Positions 18,320 through 28,984 are shown, numbered from the stretch's first letter. The stretch: DNA of 64,000 bases from Aequorivita sinensis (GCF_006346335.1 NZ_VDMC01000009.1:41332-105331); one strand, 5' to 3'. The notes: generated by a model from the letters alone, not told the origin. A program made the numbers and translations.

Positions 18320-21300
18320 ATGAAAAACACTACCCTATTTTTACTAGCACTGTGTTTGCTGACTTTTCAGCTCAATGCACAAGACACAAATCGAGAAGAA
18401 GAAAGGAGAGAGGCAAAAATTTTAAATGAGCCGTCCTCCATTTCTTTAGAAGAACTTATCAAACAAAAAAATGACACCTATGTAATCACTAAACAACACG
18501 TAAGTAGTATTAGCGGTGTTCATCACATCTATTTACGTCAAGCCATAAACGGAATAGAAGTTTACGGCACAGAATCTAGCATTCACATTGACAAGAATGG
18601 AAAGGTTTTAGTAGCACACAATAAGTTTTTAGCAGATATTCAAGCTACCTTAAAAAGTAATGCTCAAGGAATTTCTGCAAAACAAGCAATTACTTCTGTA
18701 GCCAGACAAATGAACTACAAAATTGGCAATCTGCAAGAAGTAAAAAGCATCGGCGGTAAAAATAAGGCTGCAGTTTTTAATAAAGCAGATATTTCTTCAG
18801 AAGACATTCCTGTTAAACTGATGTATTATTACAGACAAGGGATAGGTACTCAATTAGTTTGGGAGCTTTCCGTATCTGAAACTACGTCATCAGACTGGTG
18901 GAATTTCCGCGTTGATGCTTCAACAGGAAATATTATTGATAAAGACAATTGGACTTTATACTGTAATATATTAGGGGATCACGAAGACCACATTCACGCT
19001 GCTGAAAACTCAGCGCCTTTTGTTGGACCGATGAATGAGCCTTATAATTACAACAATACAAATTCTTCAACTACTACAATGGCTCCAGCAGCAAGCTATA
19101 GAGTATTTGCTATGCCTGTAGAAAGTCCAAATCACGGAACCCGTACCTTAGTTACAAACCCAGAAAACCTAACTGCATCCCCTTACGGATGGCATGACAT
19201 TAGCGGTAATAATACTGCTGATTACACCAATTCTCGTGGTAATAACGTTGATGCATATGACGATGACAATGCAAACAACCAGCCAGACAACAAATACGCA
19301 TTTAGCCCGGGCGGTAATTTAATTTTTGATTTCCCATTAAATACCAACTACAGTAATAGTGACCAATCAGAGAACGCTGCAATTACAAACCTTTTTTATT
19401 GGAACAATATTATCCATGACGTAACTTATCAATATGGTTTTGATGAAGCTAGTGGAAATTTCCAACACAATAATTATGGAAAAGGTGGAATAGGCAATGA
19501 CCGCGTTAATGCAGAAGCCCAAGATGGATCGGGAACATGTAACGCAAACTTCGCGACTCCCCCAGACGGAAACAGACCTCGTATGCAAATGTATGTTTGT
19601 GATAACAGAGATGGGGATTTAGACAATATGGTAATTGTTCATGAATATGGTCATGGTATTTCTAATAGATTAAGCACCTTAGGCGGACAAGAACAAATGG
19701 GTGAAGGATGGAGTGACTATTATGGATTAATGCTTACTATGCAAAGCGGAGATTCTGGACCTGACTCTAGAGGTGTTGGAACTTGGTTAATTGGTGAAGG
19801 TCCTAATGGCCCAGGAATTAGAACCCATCCTTACAGTACAAATTTTGCAATTAACCCTCACACTTACGATGATATTAAATCAGAAGTTGCACCACACGGA
19901 GTAGGCTCTGTTTGGACCGCAATGCTTTGGGAAATGACATGGGAGCTAATTGCTGTACACGGATTCGATACAGATTTTTATAATGGAAGTGGTGGAAACA
20001 ATATTTCTTTAGCCTTAGTAACAGAAGCGCTTAAACTACAACCAAGCAATCCTGGTTTTGTGGACGGTCGCGATGCTATTTTAGCAGCAGATATGGCATT
20101 ATATGGTGGAGAAAACCAATGTGCAATTTGGGATGCGTTCGCCAGAAGAGGACTTGGTTATAGCGCTATTCAGGGCTCATCAAGCAGTAAAACAGATGGA
20201 ACTGAAGCATTTGATTTACCACCAAACTTTTCAAGCTTAAATGTAATAGATGAAGTATGTCTATCAGACGGAGTTCAAACTGGTCTTTCAGGTGGTAACC
20301 CTGCAGGAGGAGTTTATAGTGGACCTGGAGTAACAGATGACGGAAACGGAACAACATTTACATTCGACCCAAGTGTTGGAGGTCCTGGATTGGTAACGGT
20401 GACTTATGCCGTAGATGATTTCTGTACTGGAGACCCAACTACAATTACAGATGAAATTAATGTAACAAATGAACCTCCTGTAATTATTTGCATGGGATCA
20501 GGTGGAGTGCCAATGACAGGCTCAAAATCTAGCTCACCTGGTGTTGCAATCCCTGATGGTAATACAAGTGGGGTTACAGTAACAATGGATGTAACTGAAG
20601 ATGTTACAATAACCGATTTAGATGTAGATTTAAACATAACACATAGTTGGGTAGGAGACTTAATTGTTAGTATAAAATCTCCAGCAGGTACCACAGCTGT
20701 AATTGTTGATAGACCAGGAAGAACAAATTCGGGGTACGGTTGCTCTGGAGATGATATTGTTGCTACCCTTGACGATGAAGCTGCTACCTCTGTAGAAAAT
20801 GAATGTTCGAGTTCAACACCAACTATTAATGGAACTTTTAAACCAAACAATCCATTGTCAGTTTTTGATGGTGAAAGCACTTTAGGAACATGGGAACTTA
20901 AAGTTTCGGATGTTGCAGGTGGTCTTACTGGTACACTAAACACTTGGGCAATAGATTACGATTATGAAATAGACGCTCCTGTATTAGATGTTACACTTGA
21001 CGGTACCGGAAATGCTACTATAAATGCAGAAGCATTATTATACGACGTTACTGTTGAATGTGGTAGTTACACTGTACTTGCTGGAGACCCATTAGCTCCA
21101 ACAGTAAGCTTTAGCTGTGCAGATGTTGGTCTAAATACGATTTTAGTTGAAGTAACAAATGACAGTGGAGCTAGCTCTACTTGTTCTGCTGTGGTTAATG
21201 TTATTGGTAACGGCGGTGGCGGTCCACTTCTTTGCCCAGGTGATATCACACAAGATAACGACCCAGGGGTTTGTGGCGCAGTTGTTACTTATACAGTAGA

Positions 21301-22228
21301 CTCACCAGCAGGTTGTGGTGGTTCAGGAACTATTACACAAACTGCAGGTTTAGCAAGTGGAAGCACATTCCCTATAGGAACTACCGTTAACACTTTTGAA
21401 TACGACGACGGAATCAATCCGATAGAAACTTGTTCTTTTTCTGTAACTATAAATGATACTGAAGCTCCTACAGCAGTTTGTCAGAATATTTCTGTACAAT
21501 TAGACGCTTCCGGAAATGCAACTATTACAGCTGCAGATGTTGACGGAGGCTCTAGTGATAATTGTGCTGTTGATACATTAAGTATTTCAACTAGCTCATT
21601 TACTTGCGCAGATATAGGTACAAATAATGTTACACTAACCGTAACAGATGCAAGCGGAAACACAAGTACATGTGTAGCCGTTGTAACAGTTACCGATGAC
21701 CTTCCTCCTACTATTACGTGTCCTTCAAACCAAACAGTTGATACTGATCCTGGAAATGAATTTTACGTATTGCCTGATTACTTTGGAACTGGAGAAGCAA
21801 CAGCTGTAGATAATTGTACATCTCCTGTTACTATTACTTCTCAGAATCCTGCGGCAGGAACACAGCTTCCTGAAGGAGTTCACACAATCACGTTAACTGC
21901 TGAAGACGAGTATGGAAACGATGCTACCTGTACGTTTGAACTTACTGTTAATGAAGTTTTAGGTATTGGTGATAACAACTTAGATTCGGATAGTATACAA
22001 ATGTATCCTAACCCGACTACGCACTCTATTACCTTAGGAAAATCAACAAGTCTTTCTCTTGAAAACTTGGAGATATTCGACTTAAGAGGAAGAGTAATTA
22101 AAACAATCGATCTTAGAAATATGCGAGCTGAAAAAGTTATCGATGTTTCTGAATTGGCCTCAGCGACATATTTTGTAATCATACAAGGTAAAGATGGTCA
22201 AGTAATAAAAAGACTTATTAAAGAATAA
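18320..22228 (+). CDS. Secreted M36 (fungalysin) metalloprotease with P-domain, HYR modules and T9SS signal
   Basis: A 1302-residue T9SS cargo. Domains in order: signal peptide (1-20); FTP/PepSY-like propeptide (about 45-220); M36 catalytic domain with zinc ligands in H-E-Y-G-H (441-445) and E462 in G-E-G-W-S-D; proprotein-convertase P-domain (about 725-890, with S-W-V-G-D-L); Cys-rich HYR-like beta modules (about 970-1215); and a type A T9SS C-terminal domain (about 1220-1302, beginning M-Y-P-N-P). It is predicted to be released or anchored at the surface and to digest extracellular protein. It is intact and monocistronic, with a strong terminator. Confidence 0.95.
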   Translation: MKNTTLFLLALCLLTFQLNAQDTNREEERREAKILNEPSSISLEELIKQKNDTYVITKQHVSSISGVHHIYLRQAINGIEVYGTESSIHIDKNGKVLVAHNKFLADIQATLKSNAQGISAKQAITSVARQMNYKIGNLQEVKSIGGKNKAAVFNKADISSEDIPVKLMYYYRQGIGTQLVWELSVSETTSSDWWNFRVDASTGNIIDKDNWTLYCNILGDHEDHIHAAENSAPFVGPMNEPYNYNNTNSSTTTMAPAASYRVFAMPVESPNHGTRTLVTNPENLTASPYGWHDISGNNTADYTNSRGNNVDAYDDDNANNQPDNKYAFSPGGNLIFDFPLNTNYSNSDQSENAAITNLFYWNNIIHDVTYQYGFDEASGNFQHNNYGKGGIGNDRVNAEAQDGSGTCNANFATPPDGNRPRMQMYVCDNRDGDLDNMVIVHEYGHGISNRLSTLGGQEQMGEGWSDYYGLMLTMQSGDSGPDSRGVGTWLIGEGPNGPGIRTHPYSTNFAINPHTYDDIKSEVAPHGVGSVWTAMLWEMTWELIAVHGFDTDFYNGSGGNNISLALVTEALKLQPSNPGFVDGRDAILAADMALYGGENQCAIWDAFARRGLGYSAIQGSSSSKTDGTEAFDLPPNFSSLNVIDEVCLSDGVQTGLSGGNPAGGVYSGPGVTDDGNGTTFTFDPSVGGPGLVTVTYAVDDFCTGDPTTITDEINVTNEPPVIICMGSGGVPMTGSKSSSPGVAIPDGNTSGVTVTMDVTEDVTITDLDVDLNITHSWVGDLIVSIKSPAGTTAVIVDRPGRTNSGYGCSGDDIVATLDDEAATSVENECSSSTPTINGTFKPNNPLSVFDGESTLGTWELKVSDVAGGLTGTLNTWAIDYDYEIDAPVLDVTLDGTGNATINAEALLYDVTVECGSYTVLAGDPLAPTVSFSCADVGLNTILVEVTNDSGASSTCSAVVNVIGNGGGGPLLCPGDITQDNDPGVCGAVVTYTVDSPAGCGGSGTITQTAGLASGSTFPIGTTVNTFEYDDGINPIETCSFSVTINDTEAPTAVCQNISVQLDASGNATITAADVDGGSSDNCAVDTLSISTSSFTCADIGTNNVTLTVTDASGNTSTCVAVVTVTDDLPPTITCPSNQTVDTDPGNEFYVLPDYFGTGEATAVDNCTSPVTITSQNPAAGTQLPEGVHTITLTAEDEYGNDATCTFELTVNEVLGIGDNNLDSDSIQMYPNPTTHSITLGKSTSLSLENLEIFDLRGRVIKTIDLRNMRAEKVIDVSELASATYFVIIQGKDGQVIKRLIKE

Positions 22229-22250
22229 GTCTATAATTAACCTAAAAACA

Positions 22251-22280
22251 AAACCCTTCCGAAATAAATCGGAAGGGTTT
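22251..22280. terminator. Terminator between the M36 protease and the nitronate monooxygenase-like gene
   Basis: Perfect 12-base stem AAACCCTTCCGA / TCGGAAGGGTTT with a 6-base loop and T-runs on both strands. It lies between convergent genes. Confidence 0.9.
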
Positions 22281-22308
22281 TTGCTTTTTAAAATATTTAA
22301 TAAGAAGG

Positions 22309-23250
22309 CTAAAAGCTAGCTACTTCCTTTTTTGCAGTTTGAAATTCTTCAACCATTTCTTTTAATATTACTCCAGCTGGTTTAATATCGTGGATCAGTC
22401 CAGAAACCTGTCCTATTTCCAATTCACCTTCAACTAAATCTCCCTCAAACATTCCACGTTTTGCACGAGCCCTACCCAAATGTTTGGCAAGCTCTTCTTT
22501 AGTAGGATTCGTTTTATACAACTCCATAACACTTTCAAAGAATTCATTCTTAAGCATTCTTACTGGAGCCAACTCTTTTAAAGTAAGTTGGGTATCTCCT
22601 TCTTTTGCGTCTACAACCATTTGTTTAAACGCATGATGTGACGAAGCTTCATCCGATGCCACAAAACGACTACCTACCTGTACCCCATCTGCACCTAAAA
22701 TCATAGTAGCAAGCATAGCGCGACCTGTAGCAATACCTCCAGCAGCTATTAATGGAATCTGCAATTGTTCCTTTACCATTGGAATTAAAGTAAGTGTAGT
22801 GGATTCTTCACGACCATTATGACCTCCTGCTTCAAAACCTTCTGCTACAACGGCATCTACTCCTGCTTCTTGTGCTTTTAAGGCAAACTTTACACTACTA
22901 ACAACGTGTACTACGGTAATCCCGTTTTCTTTAAGTTTAGAAGTATATGTCTTTGGATTTCCAGCCGATGTAAAAACTATTTTAATCCCTTCTTCAATTA
23001 TTATATCAATAATTTTTTCAATATCAGGGTAAAGCATTGGCACATTAACACCAAATGGTTTGTCTGTGGCTTTTTGACATTTTATTATGTGTTCCCGAAG
23101 TACTTCAGGATACATTGAACCTGCTCCTAAAAGACCTAGTCCACCTGCATTAGAAACAGCACTAGCCAAACGCCAACCACTATTCCATATCATCCCACCT
23201 TGAATAATTGGATATTCAATTTTGAAAAGCTCTGTAATTTTATTCTGCAC
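22309..23250 (-). CDS. Nitronate monooxygenase / FabK-like flavoprotein
   Basis: A 313-residue FMN-dependent TIM-barrel enzyme. It starts at GTG (23250-23248), which shares its G with the TAG stop of the protease gene. This start is supported because I-E-Y-P-I-I-Q-G-G-M must lie close to the N-terminus in this family. Flavin-binding features are G-G-L-G-L-L-G, E-A-G-G-H-N-G and I-A-A-G-G-I-A-T-G, followed by G-A-D-G-V-Q-V-G-S-R-F. Members oxidise alkyl nitronates or, as FabK, reduce enoyl-ACP; these cannot be separated from sequence alone. It is the last gene of the mnmA operon. Confidence 0.9.
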   Translation of the reverse strand: MQNKITELFKIEYPIIQGGMIWNSGWRLASAVSNAGGLGLLGAGSMYPEVLREHIIKCQKATDKPFGVNVPMLYPDIEKIIDIIIEEGIKIVFTSAGNPKTYTSKLKENGITVVHVVSSVKFALKAQEAGVDAVVAEGFEAGGHNGREESTTLTLIPMVKEQLQIPLIAAGGIATGRAMLATMILGADGVQVGSRFVASDEASSHHAFKQMVVDAKEGDTQLTLKELAPVRMLKNEFFESVMELYKTNPTKEELAKHLGRARAKRGMFEGDLVEGELEIGQVSGLIHDIKPAGVILKEMVEEFQTAKKEVASF

Positions 23251-24914
23251 TATTTTTTTATGATTTTGTAACTTGTTGTCTTGTTGTTTGAAGTTATAGA
23301 TGCAATATACATCCCTGAAGTTAGGTTAGATAAGTCAATGCGATTATTACTAGCCGCAATATTAGTTTGAAGTATTTTTTCACCTAAAACATTATACAAT
23401 ACAAATACAGCATTTTCTGCAGTTTTAGGAAATGAAATATTTACTTCAGTAGTAACTGGGTTTGGATATAAAGCAAATTGATTTTCTTGAAGTTCTTGTT
23501 CGTTCACTTTAAGTAATAGTGTGCTTAATGCTTCTCCAAAATTTGGAATTCCATAACCCATTAAATCTGTAGGATTGTTATACAAATGTGCAGACTCACG
23601 AATTGCTTGCATAACTACATCGTTTTTTAAAGTAGGAACAGCACTCCATAAAGATGCCACAGCTCCAGCAATTATAGGAGAACTAAAAGAAGTTCCATTA
23701 GAAGTTAATGGATCTCCCCAATAATCCGTGGTTTCTCCAAATCTATCTACAACAGCTGTATTAGCTCCTTGAGCCATTACATCAGGCTTTACTAGTCCGG
23801 CTGAATTTGGACCGTAAGAACTGAAATAAACATAATTTTCATTTGCATCAACCGCGCCTACAGTGAAAGAACCTGGCGCATCTGCAGGAGTTCCCACATA
23901 ACCAAAGCCAGAACCGTCGTTACCAGCAGAAGTAACTGTAATCATACCTTTATCAAAAGCTATATTAGCTCCGCGAGCTGCAATAGTAGTTTCTCCATCT
24001 AAATCTGAATATTGATGAGTATATGCTGGTTTGTCATAATCCTGGTAACCTAAAGAAGTATTACTCACGTATACCCCTAAGCTATCGGAACGCTCCAATG
24101 CTTCAACCCAATACGCCTCCTCAGCAGGAGATTCTTCACTATCATCCTCTGTAATAAATAAGTAATAAGAAGCATTTGGCGCAGTACCTACAAATTCATT
24201 TGTAACCACCGCAGCTGCATCACTTAAGGTTAAAGCTCCGTGACCACCTGTTCCATTTGGACTCTCCACACGAGCAACAAAATCATAATACCCAAGTAAT
24301 CTTCCTTCATCACGCATATGAGCATAAGCAGGGTTGTATAATACATTAGGATATCCATTATCCATAAATGCTACAGCAATATTTTGACCCGTAAAATCTT
24401 CTTGATGCAAAACATCAACACCAATCATTTCAGTCTGATTCTCAGCATTCCCATAATTATAAACTACTCTTAACTGCTCTTCTTGATCTATTTTATTCTG
24501 TAAAGACCTAAACTGTCTTTCAAATTCTCTAGGTCCAGGTCTGTTCATACTTTTATCAGCATATTCAATGTCCGAAACAAATGAAAGATTTAAAAGATTA
24601 TTGATATTTGTTAAAGTTCCTCGAACATAAACAGCATTTAACCATTTTGATTTTGCAAGAACTGTAATACCTGTTGCAGCTTCTATCTGTGCTTTTTGCA
24701 CTTCATTTAAAGGAACATCCCGTTCATCAATAGCAATACTTTGTGCTAATTTTCTATTTATTGCCGCTGTAGTTAAAATAGTTGCTGGGTCTGCCAATGC
24801 AGCCGAAACCACCGAAGGATCCTTAGGTTCTAAAAAAACTAAGGCATCTTCTAACTGTGCAAAACTTAGGGTTGATACAAATGCAAATACTAATAATAGG
24901 AATAATTTTTTCAT
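23250..24914 (-). CDS. Subtilisin-like S8 protease with T9SS signal
   Basis: A 554-residue secreted serine protease. Signal peptide 1-19; inhibitor-like prodomain about 25-125; peptidase S8 domain about 160-460 with triad D185 (F-M-D-N-G), H225 (G-G-H-G) and S409 (N-G-T-S-F-S-S-P); type A T9SS C-terminal domain from about 480 (Y-P-N-P). The triad is complete, so it should be active on the cell surface or in the medium. It lies 9 bases after mnmA, and its stop is fused to the GTG of the next gene, so a secreted protease is co-transcribed with a tRNA-modification gene. Confidence 0.94.
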   Translation of the reverse strand: MKKLFLLLVFAFVSTLSFAQLEDALVFLEPKDPSVVSAALADPATILTTAAINRKLAQSIAIDERDVPLNEVQKAQIEAATGITVLAKSKWLNAVYVRGTLTNINNLLNLSFVSDIEYADKSMNRPGPREFERQFRSLQNKIDQEEQLRVVYNYGNAENQTEMIGVDVLHQEDFTGQNIAVAFMDNGYPNVLYNPAYAHMRDEGRLLGYYDFVARVESPNGTGGHGALTLSDAAAVVTNEFVGTAPNASYYLFITEDDSEESPAEEAYWVEALERSDSLGVYVSNTSLGYQDYDKPAYTHQYSDLDGETTIAARGANIAFDKGMITVTSAGNDGSGFGYVGTPADAPGSFTVGAVDANENYVYFSSYGPNSAGLVKPDVMAQGANTAVVDRFGETTDYWGDPLTSNGTSFSSPIIAGAVASLWSAVPTLKNDVVMQAIRESAHLYNNPTDLMGYGIPNFGEALSTLLLKVNEQELQENQFALYPNPVTTEVNISFPKTAENAVFVLYNVLGEKILQTNIAASNNRIDLSNLTSGMYIASITSNNKTTSYKIIKK

Positions 24915-24923
24915 ATAATATTT

Positions 24924-26126
24924 TTAAGAGATAACACCACTGCCAAGTAACTCAGCTCCATTATACCAAGCCACAAATTGACCTTCTGTAATAGCAGATT
25001 GAGGATTATCAAAGATAATATAAAGTCCTGAATGCGTGCAGTGCAAAGTTGCTTTTTCTAATGGCTGTCTATAGCGAATACGAGCCATAACTTCCATTTT
25101 TTCATCTTCTTGAAGCTTTACATCTTCACGAACCCAATGAACTTCTTCATCCTTTACAAAAAGTCCGCGTCTATAAAGTCCTGGGTGACTTTTACCCTGC
25201 CCTGTATAAATAATATTTTCTTCAACGTCTGTGTCTATCACAAATAATGGCTCTTTGGTACCACCAACTGCTAAACCTTTTCGTTGCCCTTTAGTAAAAT
25301 AATGCGCTCCATTGTGAACCCCAACTTCTTTACCATCAGTTTTTGAATACTTGTGTTTTGCTGAAAGAAATTCAAGTTCTTCCATTTCAGAAGTAAACTC
25401 TGGAGTTTCTACTTTATATTCAGGCAATGTTGCTGGAACTTCAACAATTATTCCATCTTTAGGAGCTAATTTTTGCTGAAGGAAATCTGGTAATCTCACT
25501 TTTCCTATAAAACACAAGCCCTGAGAATCACGTTTTTCAGCAGTGATAAGATTTTGTTCGGCTGCAATTTTTCTAACTTCTGGCTTTAATAATTCACCAA
25601 TTGGAAATAATGTTTTGGATAGTTGTTCTTGCGAAAGTTGACACAAAAAGTAAGACTGATCTTTATTAGGATCTTTCCCTGCTAGTAAATGATGAATTTC
25701 TTTTTCAACGCCATTCTCTTCACTTATTGAAGTTGTTTTTCTGCAATAATGTCCAGTTGCGACAAAATCTGCTCCCAACCCCAGCGCTATTTTCATAAAC
25801 ACATCAAATTTAATTTCGCGATTACAAAGCACATCTGGGTTTGGAGTACGTCCCATTTGGTATTCACGGAACATATAATCTACAATTCGCTCTTTGTATT
25901 CTTCACTTAAATCTACAGTTTGAAATGGTATTCCTAATTTCTCTGCAACAAGCATGGCATCGTTACTGTCTTCTAACCAAGGACACTCATCTGAAATAGT
26001 TACAGAATCGTCGTGCCAATTCTTCATGAAAAGACCAATAACTTCATAGCCTTGTTCTTTTAATAAATAGGCTGCTACACTAGAGTCTACACCTCCGCTT
26101 AATCCTACTACAACACGTTTTTTCAT
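24924..26126 (-). CDS. mnmA: tRNA-specific 2-thiouridylase MnmA
   Basis: Thiolates U34 of Lys, Glu and Gln tRNAs using ATP and a sulfur relay. PP-loop G-L-S-G-G-V-D-S-S is at 8-16. The first catalytic Cys lies in N-P-D-V-L-C-N and the second in S-Q-G-L-C-F-I-G. The C-terminal beta-barrel holds the tRNA. At 400 residues it is slightly longer than E. coli MnmA (about 370), due to an insertion after the second Cys. It has its own promoter (26179-26210) and leads an operon of otherwise unrelated genes. Confidence 0.97.
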   Translation of the reverse strand: MKKRVVVGLSGGVDSSVAAYLLKEQGYEVIGLFMKNWHDDSVTISDECPWLEDSNDAMLVAEKLGIPFQTVDLSEEYKERIVDYMFREYQMGRTPNPDVLCNREIKFDVFMKIALGLGADFVATGHYCRKTTSISEENGVEKEIHHLLAGKDPNKDQSYFLCQLSQEQLSKTLFPIGELLKPEVRKIAAEQNLITAEKRDSQGLCFIGKVRLPDFLQQKLAPKDGIIVEVPATLPEYKVETPEFTSEMEELEFLSAKHKYSKTDGKEVGVHNGAHYFTKGQRKGLAVGGTKEPLFVIDTDVEENIIYTGQGKSHPGLYRRGLFVKDEEVHWVREDVKLQEDEKMEVMARIRYRQPLEKATLHCTHSGLYIIFDNPQSAITEGQFVAWYNGAELLGSGVIS

Positions 26127-26178
26127 GGGTATTTTTGAAAGAAACTATCACCTTTAATGGCCATAGTTTTTGGATGTG

Positions 26179-26210
26179 CAAAGATACAATTACTATGCCC
26201 GAAATTCAAA
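26179..26210 (-). promoter_or_regulatory. Promoter of the mnmA operon
   Basis: On the minus strand TTTG (26210-26207), 20 bases, then TATCTTTG (26186-26179): a full match to the flavobacterial -33/-7 consensus, about 50 bases before the ATG. Confidence 0.6.
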
Positions 26211-26302
26211 CTGCAAATACAGTGACTTTAAACAATTTTAAAAGGCTTTTATTACAATCTGAAATTAACGTATCTTTAAAACCTGAGCCCACATAAATCG
26301 GC

Positions 26303-26310
26303 TATTTTTG
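26303..26310 (+). promoter_or_regulatory. -7 element of bshC
   Basis: TATTTTTG, 23 bases before the bshC ATG; exact TAnnTTTG match, no clear -33 TTG. Confidence 0.35.
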
Positions 26311-26332
26311 TTCAAAATCTTTCATAAAGCAC

Positions 26333-27949
26333 ATGCCAATTAAATCTATTCCTTATAAAGAGACCGGTTATTTTTCTAAACTTATCTGCGACTATGTAGC
26401 AGAAGAAAAATCATTAATTCCTTTTTATAATCGTTTTCCAAACTTGGAGAACTTCAAACTTCAAATTGAAGAGAAACAAAATAGTTTTAATATTCGTCAA
26501 AGACGGTTATTGTCTAAACAGATTATGTTGCAATACGGGTATAACTCTATATCCCAAGCTACATTAACCAACCTAGACTTGCTTAAAGAAAACACTACTT
26601 TTACCGTAACAACTGGGCATCAGCTCAACCTTTTTACCGGACCACTATATTTTCTTTACAAAATATATTCAACGATAAACTTATGTGAAAAGCTAAAGGA
26701 GCACTATCCTAATTTTAATTTTGTTCCCGTTTATTGGATGGCAACAGAAGATCACGACTTTGAAGAGATAAACTATTTTAATACTTACAAAGACAATAAT
26801 ACTTCTAGGTTAGAAAAGGTTAAATGGGATAGAAATTCTTCTGGTGCTGTTGGAGAATTAAATACTGAAGGCTTAAACAAAGTTTTTGAAAAATTAAAAA
26901 CACAATTTGGCAACAGTGAAAATGCTAAAGAGCTTCTTAAATATTTTTCTGACGCTTATTTAAAAAATGACAATTTAGCTGATGCCACTCGACACTTAGC
27001 CAATACATTGTTTTTTGAATCTGGATTAGTAATTGTTGATGGCAATGATGAAGTTTTAAAGAAACATTTCATTCCTTATGCTGAAAAAGAAATAAATGAA
27101 AACTTAAGTTTCAAAAAAGTTTCTGAAACCACTAAAAAACTAACAGACTTAGGTCATTCAGAACAGGTACATCCTAGAGAGATTAATTTATTTTACTTAA
27201 ATAAGAATATTAGAGAACGTATCATTGAAAGTGAAGGTGATTTTTACGTGAATAACACTGAAATCTCATTTTCTAAGGAGGAGATTTTAGCCGAAATAAA
27301 TGATAACCCACAATGCTTTTCACCAAACGCCTTACTACGACCATTGTATCAAGAAGCCGTTTTACCAAACCTCTGTTATATTGGTGGAGGCGGCGAACTA
27401 GCGTATTGGTTTCAATTGAAAGATTATTTTAATGAAGTAAAAGTTCCATTTCCTATTCTTTTATTGAGAAATTCAGCTTTAATAACTCCTAAAAAATTAT
27501 TGGAAGAGCTAGAAACATATGACGTTTCTGTTAAAGATTTATTTCTTCCACAACAAGAGTTAATAACCAAGCACGTTCATAAAATTTCAGATATTGAAAT
27601 TGATTTTTCTAAACAAAGAGAATTTTTAAAACAACAATTTAAAGATTTATATGTGCTAGCTGAAAAAACGGACAAGTCGTTTCTTGGTGCTGTTGCTGCT
27701 CAAGAGAAAAAACAACTTAACGGGTTAGATAAACTTGAATCTAGATTACTAAAAGCTCAAAAAAGAAAACTTTCTGAGAAATTAAACCCTGTAAAAAACA
27801 TTCAAGATACTCTTTTCCCAAAAGGAAGTTTACAAGAGAGAAACCTAAATTTTTCAAACTTCTATTTAGATAATGGGGAAGAAATATTAGACATCATTAA
27901 AGAGAATTTAGATCCTTTAAATTTATCTTTTACAATTATTGAAGTTTAA
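26333..27949 (+). CDS. bshC: Bacillithiol synthase BshC (cysteine-adding enzyme)
   Basis: A 538-residue BshC-family protein, which adds Cys to glucosaminyl-malate in the last step of bacillithiol synthesis. Family marks are T-G-H-Q-L-N-L-F-T-G-P near residue 95, W-M-A-T-E-D-H-D-F-E-E near 140, the Rossmann-like core, and a long coiled coil (about 400-490) before the C-terminal lobe. Many Bacteroidota use bacillithiol, so the call suits the host. bshA and bshB are not in the window. It is convergent with ftsY and shares its terminator. Confidence 0.95.
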   Translation: MPIKSIPYKETGYFSKLICDYVAEEKSLIPFYNRFPNLENFKLQIEEKQNSFNIRQRRLLSKQIMLQYGYNSISQATLTNLDLLKENTTFTVTTGHQLNLFTGPLYFLYKIYSTINLCEKLKEHYPNFNFVPVYWMATEDHDFEEINYFNTYKDNNTSRLEKVKWDRNSSGAVGELNTEGLNKVFEKLKTQFGNSENAKELLKYFSDAYLKNDNLADATRHLANTLFFESGLVIVDGNDEVLKKHFIPYAEKEINENLSFKKVSETTKKLTDLGHSEQVHPREINLFYLNKNIRERIIESEGDFYVNNTEISFSKEEILAEINDNPQCFSPNALLRPLYQEAVLPNLCYIGGGGELAYWFQLKDYFNEVKVPFPILLLRNSALITPKKLLEELETYDVSVKDLFLPQQELITKHVHKISDIEIDFSKQREFLKQQFKDLYVLAEKTDKSFLGAVAAQEKKQLNGLDKLESRLLKAQKRKLSEKLNPVKNIQDTLFPKGSLQERNLNFSNFYLDNGEEILDIIKENLDPLNLSFTIIEV

Positions 27950-27971
27950 GTTTCAACTTCACAAGAAACAC

Positions 27972-28007
27972 AAAAACCCATCTTTAAATCTATAAAGATG
28001 GGTTTTT
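27972..28007. terminator. Bidirectional terminator between bshC and ftsY
   Basis: Perfect 15-base stem (27972-27986 with 27993-28007), loop of 6 bases, T-runs on both strands. Confidence 0.9.
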
Positions 28008-28030
28008 TTAATAAAGTTATATTATGTGAT

Positions 28031-28984
28031 TTATTTGAAGAACGAATCCACAAATTCAATCTTATTAAATACCTGAAGATCTTCCATCCCTTCACCCACT
28101 CCAATATATTTTACTGGAATTTGAAATTGGTCGCTTATACCAATAACAACTCCACCTTTTGCAGTACCGTCAAGTTTAGTAACCGCTAGAGAGGTAACTT
28201 CGGTTGCAGCTGTAAATTGTTTAGCCTGTTCAAATGCATTTTGCCCAGTAGAACCATCTAAAACTAATAGCACATCGTGAGGCGCATCTGGAATAACCTT
28301 CTGCATTACACGTTTTACTTTAGTAAGCTCGTTCATTAAGTTTACTTTATTGTGAAGACGCCCTGCTGTATCTATAATTACAACATCAGCATTTTGATTT
28401 ACTGCACTTTGCAAGGTATCAAAAGCGACACTGGCAGGATCACTGCCCATACTTTGTTTAACGATAGACACATCAGTTCTATCAGCCCATATTTGTAATT
28501 GATCAATCGCTGCAGCACGGAAAGTATCGGCAGCACCTAAAACTACATTCTTACCTGCTTTTTTAAATTGATAAGCCAATTTCCCAATGGTAGTAGTTTT
28601 ACCTACACCGTTTACACCAACAACCATAATAACGTATGGTTTTTTATCTTGTGGTATTTCAAATTCGGAAGCGTTACCAGAATCTATTTCACTTAAAAGC
28701 CCGGCAATTTCTTCGCGAAGAATTTTATTTAGCTCATCCGTACCTAAGTATTTATCCTTAGCAACTCGCTCTTCAATTCTTTCAATTACTTTTAAGGTAG
28801 TATTTACACCAACATCACTAGAAACCAATACCTCTTCAAGATTATCTAAAACCTCATCATCAACCTTGCTTTTTCCGGCTACAGCTTTACTAAGCTTATC
28901 GAAGAAAGATGTTTTAGTTTTTTCTAGTCCTTTATCAAGTGTTTCTTTTTTCTCCTTGGAGAATATCCTTTTAAATATACTCAT
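28031..28984 (-). CDS. ftsY: Signal recognition particle receptor FtsY
   Basis: GTPase that docks the SRP-ribosome complex at the inner membrane. A short basic N-terminal region (1-30) replaces the long acidic A-domain of E. coli. The N domain spans about 30-100. The NG GTPase domain has G-V-N-G-V-G-K-T-T-T (G1), the D-T-F-R-A-A-A box, D-T-A-G-R (G3) and T-K-L-D-G-T-A-K-G-G (G4/G5). At 317 residues it is a typical Bacteroidota length. It lies downstream of rpmB-rpmG-DUF4295, but a terminator intervenes. Confidence 0.98.
   Translation of the reverse strand: MSIFKRIFSKEKKETLDKGLEKTKTSFFDKLSKAVAGKSKVDDEVLDNLEEVLVSSDVGVNTTLKVIERIEERVAKDKYLGTDELNKILREEIAGLLSEIDSGNASEFEIPQDKKPYVIMVVGVNGVGKTTTIGKLAYQFKKAGKNVVLGAADTFRAAAIDQLQIWADRTDVSIVKQSMGSDPASVAFDTLQSAVNQNADVVIIDTAGRLHNKVNLMNELTKVKRVMQKVIPDAPHDVLLVLDGSTGQNAFEQAKQFTAATEVTSLAVTKLDGTAKGGVVIGISDQFQIPVKYIGVGEGMEDLQVFNKIEFVDSFFK

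Noticed and set aside
20404..20943. 179-codon minus-strand ORF inside the M36 protease gene
   Set aside because: It is antisense to the P-domain coding region, has low-complexity Val/Ser/Thr composition and no homology-like motifs.
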